From NCBI RefSeq assembly GCF_005047635.1, contig NZ_SUKC01000023.1, forward strand, positions 1 to 51,681: a stretch of DNA of 51,681 bases, given 5' to 3'. Within the stretch, counting starts at the first letter, position 1; each line of letters opens with the position of its first letter. The DNA is from Arthrobacter sp. CAU 1506. Lineage in GTDB: Bacteria; Actinomycetota; Actinomycetes; Actinomycetales; Micrococcaceae. Below the pieces are notes generated by a model. It was not told the DNA's origin. It saw only the letters and a list, made by a program, of their open reading frames with translations, and did no database searches. Both the position numbers and the translations under genes were made by a program. Below, piece after piece: positions 6,264 through 17,132 of the stretch.

Positions 6264-8273
6264 TCAGCCGCGGGTGTGGCGGGGCTTGCGCGGGCCGCCG
6301 AAGCTGCGGTCGCGGTCGCCGCCGAAGCCACGATCGGAACGGTCGCCGCCGAAGCTGCGGTCGCGGTCGCCGCCGAAGCCACGATCGGAGCGGTCGCCGC
6401 TGAAGCTGCGTTCGCCGTCGTTCTTCTTGTAGGGACGATCGCCGTCAAACTTCTTCTTGAACGGGCGGTCGCCGTCGAACTTCTTGGTGAACGGGCGGTC
6501 GCCCCGGTCGCTGCGGAACCCGCCGCGGTGGCCGCCACCGAAGTCGTCGCGGTCCCGGCGCGGCTTGCGGCCGGTGTCGAGCTCCAAGTGAATCAGCTCG
6601 CCGCCGATGCGGGTCTTGGAGAGGGCACGCAGTTGGTCCTTGCTCAGGTCCGCGGGCAGCTCCACCAGCGAGTGGTCCGAGCGGATGTCGATGCCGCCGA
6701 TCTGCGCGGCGGACAGGCCGCCCTCGTTGGCGATGGCGCCGACGATGGAGCCGGGCATCACGCGGTTGCGGCGCCCGACGGCGATCCGGTAGGTGGCGTT
6801 GCCTTCAGTCAGTGCGCGGGACGGGCCGCGGGAATTCATGCCGTCACGTCCGCCGCCGGCGCGCTCGCGCTGGCCCTTCGGTGCTTCCGGCAGGTCCTGC
6901 ACCAGCAGCGGACGTCCGCCCTGTGCCATGACGGCCAGCGCTGCAGCAATCTCGGCAGCCGGAACGTCGTGCTCGGTCTCGTAGTTCGCGATCAGATCGC
7001 GGAAGACCGTGACGTCTTCGGAGGCCAAGGTCTCGGTGATCTTTTCCGCGAACTTACGCATCCGGAGGTTGTTGATGGTCTCGGCGGAGGGCAGGTGCAT
7101 CTGCTCGACCGGCTGGCGGGTGGCCTTTTCAATGGCACGCAGCAGGTACTTCTCGCGCGGAGTCATGAACAGGATGGCGTCGCCCGAGCGTCCGGCGCGG
7201 CCGGTGCGGCCGATGCGGTGCACGTAGGACTCGGTGTCGTGCGGGATGTCGTAGTTGACCACCAGGGTGATGCGCTCGACGTCCAGCCCACGGGCGGCAA
7301 CGTCGGTGGCGACCAGGATGTCGATCTTGCCGTCGCGAAGCGCCTCGACGGTGCGCTCACGCTGCTGCTGCGGGATGTCGCCGTTGATGGCGGCGGACCG
7401 GTAGCCGCGGGCCTTGAGCTTGTCGGACAGGTCCTCGGTGGCCATCTTGGTGCGCACGAAGGCGATCACGCCGTCGAAGTCTTCGGCTTCCAGGATCCGG
7501 GTCATCGCGTCGAGCTTGTGCGGGCCCATGACCTGCAGGTAGCGCTGGCGGGTGTTGCTGCCGGTGGTGGTCTTGGCCTTGACCGTGATTTCGGCCGGGT
7601 CCTTCAGGTACTTCTTGGCGATCCGGCGGATGGCGGTCGGCATGGTCGCCGAGAACAGGGCAACCTGCTTCTCTTCCGGGGTCTTCGAGAGGATCTGGTC
7701 CACCTCTTCGGCAAAGCCCATGCGCAGCATTTCATCGGCCTCGTCCAGCACCATGTACTGGAGTTCGGACAGGTCCAGCGAACCCTTTTCGATGTGGTCG
7801 ATCACGCGGCCGGGAGTACCGACCACAACCTGAGCGCCGCGGCGCAGTCCGGCGAGCTGCGGGCCGTAGGCGGAGCCGCCGTAGACCGGAAGCACGGTGA
7901 AATCGTCCATGTGCGCGGCGTAGGAGGAGAACGCCTCCGCCACCTGCAGGGCCAGCTCGCGGGTGGGTGCCAGGACCAGGATCTGGGTCTTCTTGGTCGC
8001 CGGCAGTTCAGCCATCCGGGACAACGCCGGAATGGCGAAGGCCGCGGTCTTGCCGGTGCCGGTCTGGGCCAGGCCCACGACGTCCCGGCCTTCGAGCAGC
8101 ACGGGGATGGTGGCGGCCTGGATCGGCGAGGGCTTTTCGTAGCCAACGTCGGTCAGGGCGGCCAGGACGCGGCCGTCGAGGCCGAAGTCGGTGAAAAGTA
8201 CGGTGTTCTCGTCTTCGACGGCCGGAGCGGCGTCGGTGTTTTCGGGCAGGGTGTTAACAGTGTTTTCGGACAC
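6264..8273 (-). CDS. deaD: DEAD-box RNA helicase with RG/D-rich tail (DeaD/CsdA type)
   Basis: This 669-residue ATP-dependent RNA helicase is of the DeaD/CsdA type that acts in cold-stress RNA handling and ribosome assembly. The helicase core shows AQTGTGKT (69-76), PTRELALQ, GTPGR, DEAD (167-170), SAT (198-200), ATDVAARGLD and HRIGRTGRAG. A DbpA-like RNA-binding domain lies around residues 500-575 (YRIAVGRRNRVMPGSIVGAI). The last 90 residues are basic and repetitive: FDGDRPFKKK-like units, then RSDRGFGGDRDRSFGGD twice. The family start is MSENT with AGGAA upstream. The 368-base stretch before it leaves room for a long 5' leader, common in cold-shock helicase genes. Confidence 0.93.
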   Translation of the reverse strand: MSENTVNTLPENTDAAPAVEDENTVLFTDFGLDGRVLAALTDVGYEKPSPIQAATIPVLLEGRDVVGLAQTGTGKTAAFAIPALSRMAELPATKKTQILVLAPTRELALQVAEAFSSYAAHMDDFTVLPVYGGSAYGPQLAGLRRGAQVVVGTPGRVIDHIEKGSLDLSELQYMVLDEADEMLRMGFAEEVDQILSKTPEEKQVALFSATMPTAIRRIAKKYLKDPAEITVKAKTTTGSNTRQRYLQVMGPHKLDAMTRILEAEDFDGVIAFVRTKMATEDLSDKLKARGYRSAAINGDIPQQQRERTVEALRDGKIDILVATDVAARGLDVERITLVVNYDIPHDTESYVHRIGRTGRAGRSGDAILFMTPREKYLLRAIEKATRQPVEQMHLPSAETINNLRMRKFAEKITETLASEDVTVFRDLIANYETEHDVPAAEIAAALAVMAQGGRPLLVQDLPEAPKGQRERAGGGRDGMNSRGPSRALTEGNATYRIAVGRRNRVMPGSIVGAIANEGGLSAAQIGGIDIRSDHSLVELPADLSKDQLRALSKTRIGGELIHLELDTGRKPRRDRDDFGGGHRGGFRSDRGDRPFTKKFDGDRPFKKKFDGDRPYKKNDGERSFSGDRSDRGFGGDRDRSFGGDRSDRGFGGDRDRSFGGPRKPRHTRG
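6294..6395 (-). repeat. Two 51-bp tandem repeats in the helicase C-terminus
   Basis: Units 6294-6344 and 6345-6395 differ at a single base and each encode 17 residues of RSDRGFGGDRDRSFGGD. A third, degenerate part-copy follows. The near identity points to recent slippage or unequal exchange, so tail length may vary between strains. Confidence 0.85.
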
Positions 8274-8641
8274 GGGGCAGTTCCTCGTATTCAGCTGGGG
8301 ACCGGTGGCCGCGGCACATCGATGTCCGCGGTCCTCTGACTCAAAGCCCGGCGCTATTACAATCCCGTGGCAGGGCTTTCCGCCGCTTCGCTGGCTGCCC
8401 GCATTCTGCGGGGAAACCTAGCGGCGTTTTCTTTAGCCGGCGCTCCCAAACATGAAACTGCCCGCCATTTAGAGGCGGACCCACACACCAATCAGACGCT
8501 TCGACAAGACCGCAAGTGGCATTATCGCGCAGAACTAAGGGAATACCGACAGTGGGGGATGCATCCAGTGTACGGCACGCGGCGCTCCCCCACAGGCCCA
8601 AAGCACGACGGCGGCCGGTGAGCTTGGGCACAGCAGGTCGC
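8274..8641. other. 368-bp gene-free stretch, helicase leader and PadR 3' region
   Basis: No frame here looks like a gene. The stretch lies between the PadR stop and the helicase start, both on the minus strand. It holds an inverted repeat with 8-base arms (8552-8559 GTGGGGGA and 8586-8593) that may end the PadR transcript. The remaining 270 bases or so must hold the helicase promoter and a long leader. I see no riboswitch I can name. Confidence 0.4.
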
Positions 8642-9187
8642 CTAAGAGGCGCTTGACTCCCGCTCGGTGGCTGCCCCGGCCTGCAGCGCCAGCGTGTGTT
8701 CCGCCCATTCGATCCAGGCCTGCTCGAACATGATTCCGGCCTGCAGCACGGCACGTTGCAGCCGGTTGGCCTCGCCCCAAGGGCCTCGTTCGTCCAACTG
8801 GAGATAGGTGGCCAGTTGGGTGCGGTGCAGGGCGAGATGCCGCTGGAGTTCTTCCTCGATCGGGACGTCGCCGAGCACCGAGGACGCGCGCAGCCGGATC
8901 ATTAGTTCCTCGCGGACGGGCCGGGGCTCCTGCTGTTCCAGCGTCCAACGGCTCAGTTCCTTGCGGCCGGCGGCCAGCACCGTGTAGTCCTTGGCCCGGC
9001 CCCGGCTGGAATCGCGGCCGCCGGACCGGACCAAACCGTCCTTTTCCAGCTTGCCCAGTTCGCGGTAGATCTGCTGGTGCGTGGCCGGCCAGAAGAAACC
9101 GAACGACTTATCGAAGCGGCGGGCCAGTTCTGCCCCGGATCCGGGCTTTTCCAGCAGGGCGGTGAGGATGGCGTGCGGCAGGGACAC
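8642..9187 (-). CDS. PadR-family transcriptional regulator
   Basis: This 181-residue protein has a PadR winged helix at the N-terminus: LPHAILTALLEKPGSGAELARRFDKSFGFFWPATHQQIYRELGKLEKDGLV. A PadR-type helical C-terminal domain for dimerisation follows. The GTG at 9187 is chosen because it gives the family start (VSLPHAIL) and has AAAGGA upstream; the frame is open further but without family similarity. It lies 16 bases after the stop of the 2,4-dienoyl-CoA reductase gene on the same strand, so it is probably cotranscribed with that gene and likely regulates it. The ligand is unknown. Confidence 0.87.
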   Translation of the reverse strand: MSLPHAILTALLEKPGSGAELARRFDKSFGFFWPATHQQIYRELGKLEKDGLVRSGGRDSSRGRAKDYTVLAAGRKELSRWTLEQQEPRPVREELMIRLRASSVLGDVPIEEELQRHLALHRTQLATYLQLDERGPWGEANRLQRAVLQAGIMFEQAWIEWAEHTLALQAGAATERESSAS

Positions 9188-9203
9188 CGTCTGGATCCTT
9201 TTG

Positions 9204-11300
<2,097 letters not shown>

Positions 11301-11333
11301 TCACCGGACAGATCCAGCGGTCCGGTGTCGCTG

Positions 11334-11433
11334 GGCGCCGTTAGGCGTGGACGCGGCCTCGGGCCGGGATCTCGGACGGCGGCTCTAGCCTCGGTCCGGG
11401 GCCTGGCCGGCGCCGTTAGGCGTGGACGCGGCC
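11334..11433. repeat. 25-bp direct repeats with 75-bp period at the MOSC gene end
   Basis: The same 25 bases (core GCCGTTAGGCGTGGACGC) occur at 11334-11358 and 11409-11433, followed in both by a similar GGATCTCGG stretch. The right copy holds the MOSC stop codon and last residues; the left copy lies just past the gene. The 3' end of the gene seems to have been duplicated. Confidence 0.75.
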
Positions 11434-12168
11434 CCGGTTGGGATCTCGGTCGGTGCCTTGGCCTGAGTCCTGCCCTCGGTCGAGTTCTCGGTTCAACGCC
11501 CTGTGGACTGCCTTGCGGACGTTGCCGTGCAGCGTGATCTCGCCGTCGGCCTCGGACGCCAGGAGCGCCTGAGCTTGCTCCGGGGTGAGCCCCAGCGACG
11601 ACTCCGCCACGCTGACACCGTGCCCCGGCCGGAACAGCACGTGGATCCCGTCGCCGGCGGCAAGCGACCCGGCAGTGACGACTTTGAGGTAGGCGCCGGA
11701 CAGCCCTTTCTGCAGAAAGCGTTTGACCCAGCGGGGTTCGCCCATGTGCCGGGCAAAAGTGGCGCACGGAATCCGCGGCATGGTGACTTCGACGACGACC
11801 TCCGGGCCTACCTGCCACCGCTCCCCCACCAGCGCGGCGCTGACCTGCACGCCGGTGGTCCGCAGGTTTTCGCCGAACAGACCCGGCGGAATGTCCCGCC
11901 CGAGTTCATCCGCCCAGGCGGCGGCATCTTCCTGGGCGTAGGCGTAGAGGGCTTTGAGCTCGCCGCCGTGGTGCTTGCGGTCGGCTTGGAGATCGGCGCG
12001 CAGCCCCATCGGGTGCAGGGGAATCCGGCCGGCGACCGGACGCTTGTCGATGCCGGTTATTCCCACTGTGCCGGCATCCGGCTTTAGCGCATGGAGCCGG
12101 CAGAGGGCGAGCAGAAGTCCGGAATTCAGTGAGTCGTCGCGAGATGGGGCGGAGGTCTGCTCAGGCAT
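11416..12168 (-). CDS. MOSC domain protein (YiiM-like)
   Basis: This 250-residue protein has a MOSC domain. MOSC proteins handle sulfur or bind molybdenum cofactor; YiiM-like members detoxify N-hydroxylated compounds. Visible marks are the early KRPVAGRI, then GGELKALYAYAQED, FGENLRTTG, and the conserved cysteine in MPRIPCATFARHMG with QKGLSGAYLKV after it. The end is a low-complexity tail of alternating D, R, G, N residues. The ATG at 12168 is chosen since it overlaps the VOC gene's stop by eight bases; the frame is open further upstream without similarity. It is cotranscribed with the VOC gene. Confidence 0.8.
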   Translation of the reverse strand: MPEQTSAPSRDDSLNSGLLLALCRLHALKPDAGTVGITGIDKRPVAGRIPLHPMGLRADLQADRKHHGGELKALYAYAQEDAAAWADELGRDIPPGLFGENLRTTGVQVSAALVGERWQVGPEVVVEVTMPRIPCATFARHMGEPRWVKRFLQKGLSGAYLKVVTAGSLAAGDGIHVLFRPGHGVSVAESSLGLTPEQAQALLASEADGEITLHGNVRKAVHRALNRELDRGQDSGQGTDRDPNRGRVHA

Positions 12169-12622
12169 GGCCCTCGAAGTTGATGTCCTGGACTTCGGTC
12201 CCGTTTGCGCCCGGCAGCGGCTGTCCGCGGTACATGCCAAAGGCCCAGAGGTTTCCGTCCGGATCGTTGATGGCAAAGCCGCGGTCCCCGTAGTCGGTGT
12301 CCTGCAGGTCGCGGATGATGGAGGCGTCGGCTGCCTTCAACCGGGCATAGAGGGCATCCGGATCGTGGGTGTACACGTTCAGCTGGGCCGAGCCCGGCTC
12401 GCGGGCCCACAGGGTGCCTTCGGCGTGGCTGGAGACCATCACCATGCCGCCTTCCGGCCAGAGCAGCTCGGCGTGGAGAACCACGCCATGCTCCTCGAAC
12501 CGGGCGTGTTCGGTGAACCCCACGGTGCCGGTGAGGTACTCAATCAGTTGCGCCGCCTTGCGCGACTGCAGACCGGGGACAACGCTGGCCGGTGGGTACT
12601 GCTTGTTCGGATCCATGGGCAC
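12161..12622 (-). CDS. VOC/glyoxalase-fold family protein
   Basis: This 153-residue single-domain vicinal-oxygen-chelate protein has the YLTGTVGFTEHARFEEHGVVLHAELLW start, an NVYTHDPDALYARL middle and the characteristic RGFAINDPDGNLWAFGMY end. VOC folds bind a metal and serve as dioxygenases, glyoxalases or drug-binding proteins. The general look (A-E-L-W-P-E-G-G-M-V-M) is of the PhnB/glyoxalase-like kind, but the substrate is unknown. The start at 12622 (MPMDP) or 12616 (MDPNK) cannot be decided. The MOSC gene overlaps its end. Confidence 0.82.
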   Translation of the reverse strand: MPMDPNKQYPPASVVPGLQSRKAAQLIEYLTGTVGFTEHARFEEHGVVLHAELLWPEGGMVMVSSHAEGTLWAREPGSAQLNVYTHDPDALYARLKAADASIIRDLQDTDYGDRGFAINDPDGNLWAFGMYRGQPLPGANGTEVQDINFEGHA

Positions 12623-12649
12623 AGTATTCCCTGACCGCCCGCGACACGC

Positions 12650-12690
12650 CAGAGGCCCGCGGTCCGGTTCGCCGGTACCGCAGGCCTCTG
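12650..12690 (-). terminator. Hairpin after metB
   Basis: Fourteen-base arms (12650-12663 and 12677-12690; CAGAGGCCTGCGGT read on the minus strand) pair with one mismatch around a 13-base loop. It lies about 90 bases after the metB stop. No T-run follows. Confidence 0.5.
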
Positions 12691-12782
12691 CGCTATTGCT
12701 GTGCTGCTGCTCGAACAGTTCTGGGCCGCTCTGAGCTTCTCTGGGCTGCCTTGGAGCCGTCCAGAGAGCTGCCTAGAGTTGC

Positions 12783-13943
12783 CTAGAGCTGGGCGAAGGC
12801 CTGCTCCAGGTCCGCGATCAGGTCCTCGATGTCCTCGATGCCCACGGACAGTCGGATCAGGTTCTCCGGCACGGCCAGTTCGGTGCCCTTCACCGAGGCG
12901 TGGGTCATCTCCGAGGGGTAGTTGACCAGCGACTCGATGCCGCCCAGGGATTCGGCCAACGTGAACACCGTGGTGGACTCGGCGACCTTGCGCGCCGCCG
13001 CCTCGCCGCCCTTGAAGGAAACCGAGACCATGCCGCCAAAGCCGCGCATCTGCTTCTTGGCCAGCTCGTGGCCGGGGTGCTCCGGTAGCCCCGGGTAGAA
13101 GACGGCCTCCACTTCGGACCGGCCCTGCAGCCATTCGGCCACGGCCTGGGCATTGGCGGAGTGCCGGTCCATCCGGACGCCCAGGGTCTTCAGGCCGCGG
13201 GTGGTCAGGAAGGCGTCCAAGGGGGCGGACACCGCGCCCACTGCGAACTGCACGAAGCCGATCTTCTCGGCGAGCGCGTCGTCGTTGAGCACCACAGCGC
13301 CGCCGATCACGTCCGAGTGGCCGCCGATGTACTTGGTGGTCGAGTGCACCACGACGTCGGCGCCGAAAGCCAGCGGGTTCTGCAGGTACGGCGAAGCGAA
13401 CGTGTTGTCCACCACCAGCAGCGCACCGGCGGCATGGGCCAGTTCGGCCAGCGCGGCGATATCGGTGACCTTCATCATCGGGTTGGAGGGAGTCTCCACC
13501 CAGAGGAACCGGGCCTTGTGCTCATTGACCGCGGCGGCGACCCTCGAGGCGTCGGACATGTCCACCACGGTATGGCCGATGCCCCAGGCGCCCAGCACCC
13601 GGTTGATCAGCCGGTAGGTTCCGCCGTAGGCGTCGTTGCCCAGCACAATGTGGTCGCCCGGGGCGAGCAAGGCGCGGATCAGCGCGTCTTCGGCTGCCAG
13701 GCCGGACGCGAAGGAGAACGCATGCTTGCCGCCCTCCACCGCCGCCAACTGAACCTGCAGCGAGTCGCGGGTGGGGTTGGTGCCGCGGCCGTATTCGTAG
13801 CCATTGCGCAGCCCGCCGATGCCGTCCTGGGCGTAGGTCGAAGACTGGTAGATCGCCGGCACCACCGCGCCGGTAGCGTCGTCCGGCACCTGTCCGGCGT
13901 GCACGGCCCGGGTGTTGAAGCCCTGGTTGTTCTCTGCACTCAT
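12783..13943 (-). CDS. metB: Cystathionine gamma-synthase/lyase (MetB type)
   Basis: This 386-residue PLP enzyme of the Cys/Met metabolism family makes cystathionine from an acylated homoserine and cysteine, or splits cystathionine in the reverse direction. It shows GYEYGRGTNPTRDSLQ, HAFSFASGLAAEDA, VVDNTFASPYLQNP and the PLP lysine Lys204 in HSTTKYIGGHSDV. MetB and MetC/CTH types cannot be safely separated by eye. It lies 11 bases after cbs on the same strand. Next to cystathionine beta-synthase, a role in reverse transsulfuration (methionine to cysteine) is likely, though the family supports either. Confidence 0.9.
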   Translation of the reverse strand: MSAENNQGFNTRAVHAGQVPDDATGAVVPAIYQSSTYAQDGIGGLRNGYEYGRGTNPTRDSLQVQLAAVEGGKHAFSFASGLAAEDALIRALLAPGDHIVLGNDAYGGTYRLINRVLGAWGIGHTVVDMSDASRVAAAVNEHKARFLWVETPSNPMMKVTDIAALAELAHAAGALLVVDNTFASPYLQNPLAFGADVVVHSTTKYIGGHSDVIGGAVVLNDDALAEKIGFVQFAVGAVSAPLDAFLTTRGLKTLGVRMDRHSANAQAVAEWLQGRSEVEAVFYPGLPEHPGHELAKKQMRGFGGMVSVSFKGGEAAARKVAESTTVFTLAESLGGIESLVNYPSEMTHASVKGTELAVPENLIRLSVGIEDIEDLIADLEQAFAQL

Positions 13944-13954
13944 TCTTCTCTCCT

Positions 13955-15331
13955 TCAGCTCGTGAGGTAGGTCAGCAGGTCGTGCCGGGTCAGCACGCCC
14001 ACCGGAGCCCCGGCAAGCGTGACCAGCACACTGTCGGCGGCCTGCAGCTTCTCCCGCGCGGCGGACACCGGCTCCATCGATCCGACCAGCGGCATCGCCG
14101 TTCCCAGATGATCGCCGACCTTATCGGTCAGTTGTGCTTCGTTTTTGAACAGCTTGGCGGTCAGGTCCCGTTCGTTCACGGCTCCGACCACTTCGCCCAT
14201 GACCACCGGCGGTTCCTGCGACAGCACCGGCAGCACGGAGACGCCGTATTCGTTCATGATCTCGATGACGTCGCGCACGGTTTCGTAGGGATGCGTGTGC
14301 ACAAGGTCCGGCAGCCGGCCGCTCTTGCGCTGCAACACCTCGCCCACGGTGGCATCTTCGCCGCCGGCAATGAAGCCGTAGGACTTCATCCATTCGTCGT
14401 TGAAGATCTTGCCCAGATAACCACGTCCGGAATCCGGCAGGATCACCACCACGATGTCCTCCGGGCCCAGGGTCTTGGCCACGTTCAACGCCGCCACCAC
14501 CGCCATGCCGGAGGAGCCGCCTACCAGCAGTCCCTCTTCTTGCGCCAGCCGGCGGGTCATCGCGAACGCTTCCGCGTCATTGACGGCCAGGACCTCGTCC
14601 GGCACGGACTTGTCGTAGTTGTCCGGCCACATGTCCTCGCCCACGCCTTCAACGAAGTAGGGCCGTCCGGTGCCGCCGGAGTAGACCGAACCTTGCGGGT
14701 CGGCGCCGATGATCTTCACCGGGCCGGCGGGGCGGTCGGCGGAGACTTCCTTGAGGTAGCGACCGGTTCCCGTGATGGTTCCGCCGGTGCCGGCGCCGAT
14801 CACCACATGGGTGACCTGGCCGTCCGTGTCGCGCCAGATCTCCGGGCCGGTGGTCTCATAGTGGCTGGCCGGAGCTGCCGGGTTGTTGAACTGGTCCGGC
14901 TTGTAGCCGCCGTCCACCTCCGTCACCAGCCGGTCGGAGACGCCGTAGTAGGACTCCGGGCTGTCCGGAGCCACGGACGTGGGCGTGACCACGACGTCGG
15001 CGCCGTAGGCCTTGAGCACATCACGCTTTTCCAGGCCCACCTTGTCCGGGGTCACGAAGATGGACTTGTAGCCCTTCTGCTGGGCCACCAGGGCCAGCCC
15101 CACACCGGTGTTGCCGCTGGTGGGTTCGATCACCGTCCCGCCGGGCTTCAGCCGCCCGTCCTTTTCTGCTTCCTCGATCATCTTCACCGCGATGCGGTCC
15201 TTGATCGATCCGCCCGGGTTGAAATACTCCACCTTCGCCAGGACGGTGGCAGCAATACCTTCGGTCACTTTGTTCAGTTTGACCAACGGAGTGTTGCCGA
15301 TCAGGTCCAGAACAGAATTGGCATATTTCAT
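13955..15331 (-). CDS. cbs: Cystathionine beta-synthase
   Basis: This 458-residue PLP enzyme condenses homocysteine and serine to cystathionine. The N-terminal catalytic domain starts IGNTPLVKLNKV and has the PLP lysine Lys44 in NPGGSIKDRIAVKM, then EPTSGNTGVGLAL. Two CBS domains follow at about residues 340-458, as in actinobacterial Cbs. The start ATG at 15331 fits the family (MKYANSVLDLIG); the frame is open to 15367 without similarity. cbs and metB lie in one operon, giving both steps of transsulfuration. Confidence 0.93.
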   Translation of the reverse strand: MKYANSVLDLIGNTPLVKLNKVTEGIAATVLAKVEYFNPGGSIKDRIAVKMIEEAEKDGRLKPGGTVIEPTSGNTGVGLALVAQQKGYKSIFVTPDKVGLEKRDVLKAYGADVVVTPTSVAPDSPESYYGVSDRLVTEVDGGYKPDQFNNPAAPASHYETTGPEIWRDTDGQVTHVVIGAGTGGTITGTGRYLKEVSADRPAGPVKIIGADPQGSVYSGGTGRPYFVEGVGEDMWPDNYDKSVPDEVLAVNDAEAFAMTRRLAQEEGLLVGGSSGMAVVAALNVAKTLGPEDIVVVILPDSGRGYLGKIFNDEWMKSYGFIAGGEDATVGEVLQRKSGRLPDLVHTHPYETVRDVIEIMNEYGVSVLPVLSQEPPVVMGEVVGAVNERDLTAKLFKNEAQLTDKVGDHLGTAMPLVGSMEPVSAAREKLQAADSVLVTLAGAPVGVLTRHDLLTYLTS

Positions 15332-15461
15332 GGGCCCAAATCTACCCGCCCGCCCAGACCGGGGCACATCCGGCGTAAGACGGGTTCACGCCCGTGCCGG
15401 TCAATGCGGTCCGCGAGCCGGCCGGGCGGGAACTGTCGGCCGCGCGTGCGACGATTAATCC

Positions 15462-16499
15462 ATGCTGTTCACTGCCTCCGCGTCCGGCACCACCGGGCTC
15501 ACCAGCGAGGTGGAATTCCCGGAGCCTTACGACCTGCCCGGGACCTTGTCCATCCTGTCCCGGGGCAAGCAGGATCCCACCGCCCGGATGGACGACGCCG
15601 GTGCCTGGCTGACGCTGAATACCTCCTCCGGCGCGGCCACCTTGCGCATCACCCGCCTACCAAACCGGGACAATCAAAGCCCTCGGGAAGCCACACCCCA
15701 GGAAGACGACGCCCGCGGTGCGGCCGCGGCAGGCAGCCGGGGCACCGCCGTCGTCATGGGACAGGCCTGGGGGCCGGGCGCGGAGGAAGCACTGGCCGGC
15801 CTGCCGGCCCTGCTGGGGGTCAACGACGACTGGTCCGGATTTGACGCACCGGAATTCCACGCGGGACTGCCCCGGCTGGTGAGCGTGCCGCGGCGGCGGA
15901 ACCCGGGGCTGCGGCTGCCGGCCACCGGGCGGATGATCGATGAACTGGTGCCGGTGATCCTGGAACAGAAAATCACCACGATCGAGGCGCGATACTCCTA
16001 CAAATATCTGGTCCGGCGGCACGGCACCCCGGCACCGGGACCGGCTCCGGACGGGCTCATGGTCCCGCCAACGGCCCACGGATGGCGGCGCATTCCATCG
16101 TGGGACTGGCACCGCGCCGGTGTGGACTCGAAACGCTCCGCCACCATCCTGCGTGCCTGCTCATCCGCCGCCGCACTGGAGCGCTTGGCTGCGCTGCCCG
16201 CCGGGGCCGAGCTGGCCAGCAAGCTGTGCACCATCCCCGGGATCGGACCGTGGACTGCGGCCGAAACCGCGCAGCGCACGCACGGGGACCCCGACTCAGT
16301 GTCGGTGGGCGACTTCCATCTGGCGGCCTTTGTGGGCTACGCCCTCACCGGACGCAAGACGGACGACGCCGGCATGCTGGAGCTCCTGGAACCCTGGCGG
16401 GGCCACCGGCAGCGCGTGGTGCGGATGCTGGTGCTCAGTGGTTTCCGTAAGCCCACGTTCGGGCCGCGGCTGTCGCCGCAGGACCACCGCCGGCACTGA
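15462..16499 (+). CDS. HhH-GPD DNA glycosylase (AlkA/3-methyladenine type)
   Basis: This 345-residue base-excision repair enzyme removes alkylated bases from DNA. The helix-hairpin-helix reads LCTIPGIGPWTAAETAQRT, followed by the catalytic aspartate in SVSVGDFHLAAFVGYAL. The N-terminal half matches the AlkA-like fold (EFPEPYDLPGTLSIL; MIDELVPVILEQKITTIEA). A low-complexity insert of about 30 residues rich in Ala, Asp, Gly and Arg sits around residues 68-97. The gene stands alone, diverging from cbs across 130 bases, and ends at a hairpin shared with trxA. The exact lesion range cannot be read from sequence. Confidence 0.88.
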   Translation: MLFTASASGTTGLTSEVEFPEPYDLPGTLSILSRGKQDPTARMDDAGAWLTLNTSSGAATLRITRLPNRDNQSPREATPQEDDARGAAAAGSRGTAVVMGQAWGPGAEEALAGLPALLGVNDDWSGFDAPEFHAGLPRLVSVPRRRNPGLRLPATGRMIDELVPVILEQKITTIEARYSYKYLVRRHGTPAPGPAPDGLMVPPTAHGWRRIPSWDWHRAGVDSKRSATILRACSSAAALERLAALPAGAELASKLCTIPGIGPWTAAETAQRTHGDPDSVSVGDFHLAAFVGYALTGRKTDDAGMLELLEPWRGHRQRVVRMLVLSGFRKPTFGPRLSPQDHRRH

Positions 16500-16513
16500 G
16501 CCCCGGTTAAGCA

Positions 16514-16547
16514 CCGAGGGAGCAGGACAGTTGCCCTGCTCCCTCGG
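16514..16547. terminator. Bidirectional terminator between glycosylase and trxA
   Basis: Perfect 13-base arms (16514-16526 CCGAGGGAGCAGG; 16535-16547) enclose an 8-base loop between two converging genes. Confidence 0.75.
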
Positions 16548-16567
16548 GAGGTTCGTGACCGTCGTGG

Positions 16568-16954
16568 CTACTCGGCTGTCTGGCCGTCCTGCGCCTGCTG
16601 CTGGGCAGCGACCTGGGCATGGACTTCCTGCATGTCCAGGCCCTTGACCGCGTCCACCAGCTGGGTGAACTGGCTGGAGTTCAATGCGCCGGGCTGGGAA
16701 AAGACCAGCACCTTTTCGCGGAAAGCCATCAGGGTGGGGATCGAAGTGATTCCGGCGGCGGCGGCAAGATTCTGCTCAGCCTCGGTGTCCACCTTGGCGA
16801 AGACAATGTCGTTGTGTTGCTCGGAAGCGGCGTCGTAGACGGGGGCAAACTGCTTGCAGGGGCCGCACCAGTCGGCCCAGAAGTCAACGAACACAATGTC
16901 GTTCTCTTCAATGGTCTGCGGGAACTGGGCCTCGGTAATATCGATGGTTGCCAT
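16568..16954 (-). CDS. trxA: Thioredoxin
   Basis: This 128-residue thioredoxin has the active site WCGPC (residues 29-33) in VFVDFWADWCGPCKQFAPVY and the cis-proline segment GITSIPTLMAFRE. It reduces disulfides in the cytoplasm with electrons from thioredoxin reductase. It is about 20 residues longer than E. coli TrxA because of a Gln/Ala-rich C-terminal tail. It is a single gene, flanked by a hairpin; no trxB is nearby. Confidence 0.92.
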   Translation of the reverse strand: MATIDITEAQFPQTIEENDIVFVDFWADWCGPCKQFAPVYDAASEQHNDIVFAKVDTEAEQNLAAAAGITSIPTLMAFREKVLVFSQPGALNSSQFTQLVDAVKGLDMQEVHAQVAAQQQAQDGQTAE

Positions 16955-17132
16955 ACCCCCACGCTACGCGCCGGACTGAGGCCTGTCGCCCCGTGTTCGC
17001 TCAGCGCATGAGCTTGCGGGGTGTCGCAAGGCGGGCGGCGGCTGTTATCCACAGCCTGGAGCGACGCCTTCCGGCAGCGGTGCCCGCCTATCTAAGGTCG
17101 ATTCCACCAGACACTCACCGGAGGGGAACGAC

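Noticed and set aside
6276-8339. A 687-codon open frame opposite the helicase gene.
   Set aside because: Helicase motifs are complete on the minus strand; the other strand gives only Ala/Gly/Val-rich sequence.
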